DNA from: JAGOPO01 sp038065515
Lineage (GTDB): Bacteria > Patescibacteriota > Minisyncoccia > 2-02-FULL-40-12 > GWA2-44-9
Length of the DNA stretch: 8,881 nucleotides
Assembly (NCBI GenBank): GCA_038065515.1
Contig: JBBTQV010000043.1
Span: 1 to 8,881 of the forward strand
Direction of reading: 5' to 3'
Shown here in pieces: positions 4,803-8,881 of the stretch. Each line of letters begins with the position of its first letter. Position 1 is the first letter of the stretch. The translations under genes were made by a program, and so were the position numbers. The notes beneath the pieces are model-generated. The model did no database searches and was not told where the DNA came from. It saw nothing but the letters and a program-made list of their open reading frames with translations.

Positions 4803-4920
4803 GGATTCGCTATTTCGGCCCGCTTCTGCGTTGCCGCTGTGCTCCTCGCTCACCGTACTTTTAGTACGGCTCGCTATGGTGCTCGCTCGCGCCTTGCATC
4901 GGCCTCAAAATATCGAATCC
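4803..4920. repeat. 118-bp imperfect palindrome (REP- or MITE-like)
   Basis: The outer arms GGATTCGCTATTTCGGCC (4803-4820) and GGCCTCAAAATATCGAATCC (4901-4920) are inverted copies with few mismatches, and the centre CCGTACT-TTT-AGTACGG (4853-4869) is a perfect 7-bp hairpin. Both have the same centre of symmetry, near 4861. The zones between pair poorly but hold several CTCGCT repeats. Such symmetry is typical of repetitive extragenic palindromes or miniature transposable elements. No other copy is in the window, so repetition in the genome is an inference. Confidence 0.6.
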
Positions 4921-4961
4921 GTGATGATTCTAAGATTTGTCGGGGTCGAAGCCGGATATAT

Positions 4962-5009
4962 AAAAAAATGCCCCGTCGGGCTCGTTGCAACGAGTGGTTC
5001 CCGACGGGG
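4962..5009 (-). terminator. Leftward intrinsic terminator of the predicted small RNA
   Basis: CCCCGTCGGG (4971-4980) pairs with CCCGACGGGG (5000-5009), 10 bp without mismatch. The apical part contains CTCG/CGAG. The leftward transcript continues CA then seven U (4968-4962). No protein gene lies just to its right, so it must end a small transcript. Confidence 0.82.
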
Positions 5010-5089
5010 ATCCTGCGATAGCGATTACGCCTCCTGCTGACATTGTCCCGAGTGAGACTCTGGTCGGAGGCGGGGGTAAGAAGGTACGC
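4962..5089 (-). ncRNA. Predicted stand-alone small RNA of about 128 nt
   Basis: A leftward consensus promoter (5096-5124) and an intrinsic terminator (4962-5009) bracket about 128 nt. Within it, CGCCUCC (5072-5066) and GGAGGCG (5034-5028) form a 7-bp stem that continues inside after a bulge with GAC/GUC and a GAGU/ACUC hairpin. The terminator is a second stem-loop, and a purine-rich stretch (UCAGCAGGAGGCG) sits on the 3' side of the first stem. The only frame starting at an ATG inside (5043) runs through the terminator, so it is unlikely to be coded. It does not match 6S RNA, tmRNA, SRP RNA or RNase P RNA by eye. Function and targets are unknown; the exposed or sequestered AGGAGG-like motif might bind C-rich sites or mimic a ribosome site, which is inference. 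Confidence 0.6.
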
Positions 5090-5095
5090 GTGATG

Positions 5096-5124
5096 AGTAT
5101 ATCCGCTACGCGAACCAATGTCAA
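5096..5124 (-). promoter_or_regulatory. Consensus promoter of the predicted small RNA
   Basis: Leftward TTGACA (5119-5124, perfect), 17-bp spacer and TATACT (5096-5101), with start expected near 5089. The -35 lies 10 bp from the left end of the insertion sequence, outside it. Confidence 0.8.
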
Positions 5125-5134
5125 GTCCACGTAA

Positions 5135-5156
5135 TGTATCATGACCTTGGAACCAC
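5135..5156 (+). repeat. Left terminal inverted repeat of the insertion sequence
   Basis: 22 bp starting TGTATCATGACC. It contains the most upstream possible ATG of the transposase (5141), so transposase binding could also affect its own expression. Confidence 0.8.
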
Positions 5157-5176
5157 CCTGTGAGAATATGACCTCT

Positions 5177-6067
5177 ATGGCATACGGCAAAAACCCAGAG
5201 CTCCCGAAGGTGCGGCGAGATGCGGTCCGGCTGGTGAAATACCGAGGTTGGTCGGTGCGGAAGGCGGCGCGGCATCTGGGATACACCCACAGTGCAATCG
5301 TGAAGTGGTGCGCAAAAGACCCGACCGGCGGGTGGCATGAGATACCGACACGCTCATCCCGGCCAAAGACCAGTCCGACTGCACTGACGAGAGAAGTGAT
5401 TTCAGCAATTATTGCCAAACGGCAAGGACGCCGACGGTGTGGGCAGATCATTCATCAGGAGCTCCTCCGCGACGGGATCAGCGTGAGTCTCCCAAGCGTG
5501 CAACGCACCCTCTCTCGTCTGGGACTCCTGAAGAAACGGAGCCCTTGGAAGCGACCGCATGATGGCACCGAGCGGCCGGAAGCGACACATCCTGGCGCAT
5601 TGCTTGAGGCCGATACGGTGCATATCATGCTTCCTAAGGGAGATCGGTTGTATATCTACACGCTCATTGACCTGTATTCTCGCTGGGCATACGCAGAGAT
5701 TGTCACTAGGATATCCGGTGCCGCAAGCTTCAGCTTCATTGCACGGGCACAGACGATGGCACCGTTCAAATTCAGCATGGTGCAGACGGACAACGGCCCC
5801 GAGTTTCAGAAGCTGTTTCGATTCCGGCTTGCAAAGCACGGGATGTCTCACCGGCACAGCAGGGTACGACGATCAAACGACCAGGCGCACATTGAGCGAT
5901 TCAACCGTACGATTCAGGAGGAGTGCTTTGACCGTACGGCACCGACGCTCCGCCATTTCAGACACGCATTAAAATCATGGCTGCCGTATTACAATACCGA
6001 GCGGATGCACATGGGCATCAACTTCCAAACACCAGCTCAAATGTTAAAAGCGGTTCCAAGGTCTTGA
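5177..6067 (+). CDS. IS481-like DDE transposase
   Basis: A 296-aa transposase from MAYGKNPELP; in-frame ATGs at 5141 and 5168 are alternatives (308 or 299 aa), but 5141 is inside the terminal repeat and lacks a ribosome site. An N-terminal helix-turn-helix (VRRDAVRLVKYRGWSVRKAA, then HLGYTHSAIVKW) binds the ends. A second helical region with RRRCGQIIHQELLRDGI and LKKRSPWKRPH follows. The integrase-fold core holds the catalytic triad: D in LEADTVH (residue 146), D in TDNGPEF (205) and E in AHIERFN (240), spaced DD(34)E. The C-terminal YYNTERMHMGINFQTPAQML is the usual IS3/IS481 integrase ending. No frameshift or missing residue is seen, so it looks intact and could be active. It cuts and joins DNA at the terminal repeats. 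TGA stop. Confidence 0.93.
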   Translation: MAYGKNPELPKVRRDAVRLVKYRGWSVRKAARHLGYTHSAIVKWCAKDPTGGWHEIPTRSSRPKTSPTALTREVISAIIAKRQGRRRCGQIIHQELLRDGISVSLPSVQRTLSRLGLLKKRSPWKRPHDGTERPEATHPGALLEADTVHIMLPKGDRLYIYTLIDLYSRWAYAEIVTRISGAASFSFIARAQTMAPFKFSMVQTDNGPEFQKLFRFRLAKHGMSHRHSRVRRSNDQAHIERFNRTIQEECFDRTAPTLRHFRHALKSWLPYYNTERMHMGINFQTPAQMLKAVPRS

Positions 6068-6072
6068 TTACA
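6050..6072 (+). repeat. Right terminal inverted repeat of the insertion sequence
   Basis: 23 bp ending TCTTGATTACA, complementary to the left end. It includes the last codons and the TGA of the transposase gene. Confidence 0.8.
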
Positions 6073-6246
6073 GAACGGTTGCGGGCGGGCCAAGGGGATG
6101 TGCCGGAACCGAGTTGAAGGCCTGTACGGCCTCCGCGCTGCAGCGACTTCCGCGCGCGACATGGCCACGCAATCCCGACGGATGTCCGTACCTGCGTACC
6201 CGGAAACTTCATCCGCCATGGGCATGACCCGCCCTCAAGGTGAACT
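6073..6246 (-). other. GC-rich region with possible leftward structured transcript cut by the insertion sequence
   Basis: Downstream of the promoter candidate at 6253-6282, the leftward strand can fold CGGATG/CATCCG (6210-6215 with 6179-6184) around an inner TCC/GGA and GTAC/GTAC hairpin with a 5-nt bulge. AGGCC/GGCCT and palindromes CGCTGCAGCG and ACGGACATCCGT also lie here. An ATG at 6225 (after GAGGGCGGGTC) opens a frame of 51 codons up to the insertion-sequence end, but its composition (many Arg, Ala, Pro) is what random GC-rich DNA gives. Whether this is an RNA gene, a broken small gene, or just spacer cannot be settled by reading. Confidence 0.3.
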
Positions 6247-6252
6247 GATGAC

Positions 6253-6282
6253 ATACTAGCACGCCTGTGCCCATAACGACAA
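6253..6282 (-). promoter_or_regulatory. Candidate extended -10 promoter facing the insertion sequence
   Basis: Leftward TTGTCG (6277-6282), 18-bp spacer ending in TGC, and TAGTAT (6253-6258). The TGC-TA pattern is the same as in the ychF, rpsF and recA promoters. Start expected near 6246. Confidence 0.45.
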
Positions 6283-6319
6283 AGGCCCGGCGCCTGCCCC
6301 ATCTGGGCTGACACCGGGC
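6277..6319 (-). terminator. Weak terminator-like hairpin after recA
   Basis: GCCCGG (6285-6290) pairs with CCGGGC (6314-6319), and inside GCCC pairs with GGGC (6296-6299, 6305-6308). The leftward tail is only CUUUGUCGUU, poor in U. It lies 30 nt past the recA stop and overlaps the -35 of the next promoter candidate, as is usual in compact genomes. Confidence 0.5.
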
Positions 6320-6349
6320 AACGAACGAACCCCGCAGTATTGCTCCACG

Positions 6350-7420
6350 CTATCTTTTGAACACCTTCGGGCCCATCTCACCCTTCACGGGTTCGGCATC
6401 AGCTACCGCCGCGGCTTTGTATATCTTCTCGCGGATTTCCCGTTCAAGCTTCGGGTTTTCTTTCAGATATTTTCGCGCGCCCTCCATTCCCTGACCGAGC
6501 TTCTCGCCGTTGTAGGAATACCAGCTCCCCTGTTTCTCCACGATTTTGTATTGAATGCCGGCATTGACCGTGTCAGCGTGGCCGGAAATACCCTCGTTGT
6601 AGAGAATATCGAATTCGCAAGTCCGGAACGGAGCGGCAACTTTGTTCTTCACAATCTTCACTTTAATGCGGTTGCCGACAATCTTCTCACCCGCCTGAAT
6701 CTGTGCACTTCTGCGTATTTCGATACGCACCGAGGAATAGAATTTCAGCGCCAGACCGCCGGTCGTCGTTTCGGGGTTACCGAACATAACACCGATTTTC
6801 ATACGGATTTGGTTGATGAACAGGACGGTTGTGTTGGTTTTGGATACCACGCCCGTCAGCTTGCGCAGAGCGTGCGACATCAGGCGTGCCTGCAGGCCTA
6901 CATGTTGCTGGTCCATCTCGCCTTCGATTTCAGCGCGCGGCGTGAGGGCCGCCACGGAATCCACCACCACCAGCGAGATGCCGCCGGATTTCACCAGTGT
7001 CTCGACGATTTCCAACGCTTGCTCGCCGTTATCCGGCTGTGAAATCAGCAGGTCTTCTATCTTCACTCCAATCTTCTTTGCATATTCCGGATCCAGCGCA
7101 TGCTCTGCGTCCACATACGCAGCGGTACCGCCCATCTTCTGGACTTCCGCGACCAGATGCAATGCAAGCGTCGTTTTGCCCGAAGACTCGGGACCGTAGA
7201 GCTCCACAACACGGCCACGCGGCACGCCTCCCACCCCCAGCGCAATATCAAGCGAAATCGAGCCGGTCGGAATGACATCCACATCCACCCTGCGACCGTC
7301 GCCGAGTTTCATGATGCTCCCCTCACCGTACTTATCCTGAATCTCCTGTATCGCCAAGGCGACATTCTTGTTCTCCTTGGTCTCCGCTTTCTTCTCGTCT
7401 TCTTTTTTGTCTTTTGCCAT
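6350..7420 (-). CDS. recA: Recombinase RecA
   Basis: A 356-aa RecA, which forms ATP-dependent filaments on single-stranded DNA for strand exchange and SOS signalling. After a Lys/Glu-rich tail of about 18 residues come the polymerisation helix (VALAIQEIQDKYGEGSIMKL), Walker A GPESSGKT (76-83), the catalytic Glu in DAEHALD (E106), Walker B SLVVVDS (149-155), loop L1 around EIEGEMDQQ, and the conserved loop L2 segment NQIRMKIGVMFGNPETTTGG (203-222). The C-terminal domain ends after a short tail (GEMGPKVFKR) less acidic than in E. coli. All key residues are present and the length is normal. There is no good Shine-Dalgarno: AGGA is about 20 nt before the ATG. Its own promoter separates it from ftsK upstream. 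I see no LexA-like operator. Stop is TAG. Confidence 0.98.
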   Translation of the reverse strand: MAKDKKEDEKKAETKENKNVALAIQEIQDKYGEGSIMKLGDGRRVDVDVIPTGSISLDIALGVGGVPRGRVVELYGPESSGKTTLALHLVAEVQKMGGTAAYVDAEHALDPEYAKKIGVKIEDLLISQPDNGEQALEIVETLVKSGGISLVVVDSVAALTPRAEIEGEMDQQHVGLQARLMSHALRKLTGVVSKTNTTVLFINQIRMKIGVMFGNPETTTGGLALKFYSSVRIEIRRSAQIQAGEKIVGNRIKVKIVKNKVAAPFRTCEFDILYNEGISGHADTVNAGIQYKIVEKQGSWYSYNGEKLGQGMEGARKYLKENPKLEREIREKIYKAAAVADAEPVKGEMGPKVFKR

Positions 7421-7448
7421 GAGTGTGAGTATGAAAATTTCCTGCTAG

Positions 7449-7476
7449 AGCATAGCAGTCATGGTGCAATATGCAA
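7449..7476 (-). promoter_or_regulatory. Extended -10 promoter of recA
   Basis: Leftward TTGCAT (7471-7476), 16-bp spacer ending in TGC, and TATGCT (7449-7454). Start near 7442, leader about 22 nt without a Shine-Dalgarno site at a usual distance. No palindromic SOS box overlaps it. Confidence 0.6.
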
Positions 7477-7513
7477 GGGCCTACAACCAGCCGTATGCAT
7501 TCACATTACACAG

Positions 7514-8881
7514 CTATTGAGTCCGTTCGGCCGACGGCGTATCTGCATGCACGCCGGATTCGTTGTTGAGCATGGGGCCGCCGATGACACTGCCGTCTTT
7601 GGCGATAAACACTTGCCGGGGTTTGGCGCCGTCTCCGGGTCCGATGATGCTGTTAGACTCCAAAATATCCAGCATGCGGGCGGCACGGGCATATCCGAGG
7701 CCCATACGCCGCTGTAGCAGCGAAGCAGATGCCTTCTGCAGGTCGATAACCAGCGCTTTGGCTTCTTCATATCGCTCATCGTCGACATCGCTGTCAGAGC
7801 CGCCGTTGAGTCCCATGCCCATCCCTAGAGTTGTTCCCATCGGCTTGTCGAAAGAATCAGCGAGCTGGTCGGTTTCCGCTTCCAGTCCGATTTCTTCGGC
7901 CTGTGTTTTGATGAATTTCACCACCGCTTCGATTTCATGCGTCGCCACGAATGGACCTTGCAGACGGCGAAGCGTTGCGGTATCGGAACCGATAAAGAGC
8001 ATGTCGCCGTTACCCAGCAGAGACTCTGCGCCATTGGCATCGAGAATAATGCGGGAGTTGAGCTGGTTTGCTACGCGCAGAGCGATGCGGGCATTGACAT
8101 TAGCCTTGATGAGGCCGGTCAGCACCGATACTTCGGGACGCTGCGTGGCAAGAATGAGGTGAATGCCGACCGCGCGCGCCATCTGTGCCAGCCGCACAAT
8201 TGCCGGCTCAACTTCTTTTCCAAATGTCTTCATCAGGTCGGCCATTTCGTCGATAACCACCACGATGTACGGCATGATGGGTGCGTCTTTCTTGGTCGCC
8301 CACTCGTTGTATCCGACCACATCGCGCACTTTTGCCTCTGACAGCCGCGCATAGCGCTGATCCATTTCCATCACCAACTGCTTCAGCACCGGCGGAACCT
8401 TTTTGTTTTCGGTGATGACCGGCTTGAGCAAATGCGGAATACCGTCGTACAACGGAAGCTCGACACGCTTCGGGTCCACCATGATGAAGCGGAGCAATTC
8501 AGGCCCATACTTGTAGAGCATAGAAAGAATAATGTCGTGAATCGTGACTGATTTGCCCGAACCGGTCTGTCCGGCAATGAGCAGGTGCGGCATCTTGTCC
8601 AACGGAGCGAATACCGCCTCGCCCGCAACATCTCGGCCGAGTGCGAGCGGAAGCATGAACTTGGATTTCCGGTATTCGTCGCTCTCCAGCATCGAGCGCA
8701 TGCCAACCAACGAGACTTTCTTGTTAGGAACCTCAATGCCTACCAGTGATTTGCCCGGAATCGGCGCCTCGATACGGATGGGATGCGCCGCGAGCGCCAG
8801 CGACAGATCGCTTGCCAGCGTGGTGATACGCGAGAGTTTTACGCCTACGGCAGGGCGCATCGTAAATTGAGTGACCGTCGG
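7514..8881 (-). CDS. ftsK: DNA translocase FtsK (C-terminal part, 5' end outside window)
   Basis: 455 residues of an FtsK/SpoIIIE motor that pumps chromosome ends through the division septum and activates dimer resolution. The frame is open to the window edge, where PTVTQFT precedes the first visible Met, matching the beta/alpha domain start GPTVTxF, so the true start lies beyond 8881. Visible parts are IRIEAPIPGKSLVGIEVPN, the Walker A AGQTGSGKS (about 103-111 of the visible part), VDPKRVELPLY, Walker B VVIDEMADLM (about 208-217), the arginine region ATQRPEVSVLTGLIKANV, and the winged-helix gamma domain ASASLLQRRMGLGYARAARMLDILE near the end, which in relatives reads polar DNA signals. The membrane part and linker must be outside. 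The 20-residue tail after gamma is polar. Stop TAG; recA follows after 93 nt with its own promoter. Confidence 0.96.
   Translation of the reverse strand, partial: PTVTQFTMRPAVGVKLSRITTLASDLSLALAAHPIRIEAPIPGKSLVGIEVPNKKVSLVGMRSMLESDEYRKSKFMLPLALGRDVAGEAVFAPLDKMPHLLIAGQTGSGKSVTIHDIILSMLYKYGPELLRFIMVDPKRVELPLYDGIPHLLKPVITENKKVPPVLKQLVMEMDQRYARLSEAKVRDVVGYNEWATKKDAPIMPYIVVVIDEMADLMKTFGKEVEPAIVRLAQMARAVGIHLILATQRPEVSVLTGLIKANVNARIALRVANQLNSRIILDANGAESLLGNGDMLFIGSDTATLRRLQGPFVATHEIEAVVKFIKTQAEEIGLEAETDQLADSFDKPMGTTLGMGMGLNGGSDSDVDDERYEEAKALVIDLQKASASLLQRRMGLGYARAARMLDILESNSIIGPGDGAKPRQVFIAKDGSVIGGPMLNNESGVHADTPSAERTQ

Larger units (their letters stand above)
5135..6072 (+). mobile_element. Complete IS481-like insertion sequence, 938 bp
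   Basis: The left end TGTATCATGACCTTGGAACC (from 5135) and the right end, read inward as TGTAATCAAGACCTTGGAACC (from 6072), are inverted copies over 22-23 bp with one indel and two or three mismatches. Both tips are TGT/ACA, as in the IS481 and IS3 groups. The single transposase gene fills almost the whole element, and its stop lies inside the right repeat. Flanks (CACGTAA before, GAACGG after) show no clear target duplication, so the insertion may be old or the flanks may have been rearranged. Confidence 0.82.

Noticed and set aside
4937..4964. Rightward promoter TTGTCG-16-TATAAA
   Set aside because: The -10 coincides with the A-run of the leftward terminator and would transcribe the antisense of the small RNA; probably a chance match, although a role for the transposase cannot be excluded.
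4930..5043. Small peptide starting MSAGGVIAIAG inside the small RNA
   Set aside because: The frame runs through the terminator stem and U-tract, and no ribosome site precedes the ATG.
6018..6314. Leftward 98-codon frame between the transposase and recA
   Set aside because: It crosses the insertion-sequence boundary and the recA hairpin, and its composition is that of random GC-rich DNA.
7421..7513. SOS (LexA) operator before recA
   Set aside because: No palindrome of the GAAC-N4-GTTC or CTGT-N8-ACAG type is visible.
7100..7717. Rightward 205-codon frame over recA, its promoter and the ftsK end
   Set aside because: It is antisense to two unmistakable genes and has no start signals.
1..8881. 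tRNA, rRNA and CRISPR arrays
   Set aside because: No cloverleaf with GGTTCRAnTCC, no rRNA-like sequence and no regularly spaced repeats were seen on either strand.

Overview
The window looks like the chromosome of a Candidate Phyla Radiation (Patescibacteria) bacterium. The evidence is the compact rpsF-ssb-rpsR cluster without rplI, short bS18 and bS6 variants, the lack of Shine-Dalgarno sites in front of the core genes, and two genes (a 203-aa protein and an IS481-like transposase) that resemble families I remember mainly from Patescibacteria. No phylum can be assigned from reading alone. The standard bacterial code fits: TAA, TAG and TGA are all used as stops.

Left part (1-2100). A leftward gene for a 203-aa aromatic-tailed protein of unknown function has a complete unit: promoter, 5' leader, Shine-Dalgarno site and terminator. 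It is divergent from ychF, a rightward translation-associated ATPase whose mRNA is probably leaderless.

Middle left (2050-3345). A leftward accessory block contains an unlisted 41-aa arginine-rich protein with its own promoter and terminator. It is followed by a separate two-gene operon of a 96-aa soluble helical protein and a 204-aa protein with an N-terminal membrane hairpin. The promoter of the 41-aa gene lies back to back with that of rpsF, the two -35 boxes being 2 bp apart.

Centre (3339-4781). The rightward operon rpsF-ssb-rpsR encodes bS6, single-stranded DNA-binding protein and bS18. It ends in a perfect 17-bp hairpin immediately after the rpsR stop.

Centre right (4782-6349). This stretch is non-core. 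It holds a 118-bp imperfect palindrome, a predicted free-standing leftward small RNA of about 128 nt (consensus promoter plus intrinsic terminator), a complete 938-bp IS481-like insertion sequence with 22/23-bp inverted ends, and a GC-rich intergenic stretch with a possible second leftward structured transcript that runs into the insertion sequence.

Right end (6350-8881). recA and the C-terminal two thirds of an FtsK/SpoIIIE DNA translocase run leftward; ftsK continues beyond the window. SSB, RecA and FtsK give the window a recombination and chromosome-processing flavour.

A recurrent contrast runs through the window. The core genes ychF, rpsF and recA use extended -10 promoters containing TGC-TA, and all core genes with a visible start lack a Shine-Dalgarno site. 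The four accessory genes all have strong Shine-Dalgarno sites and -35/-10 promoters.
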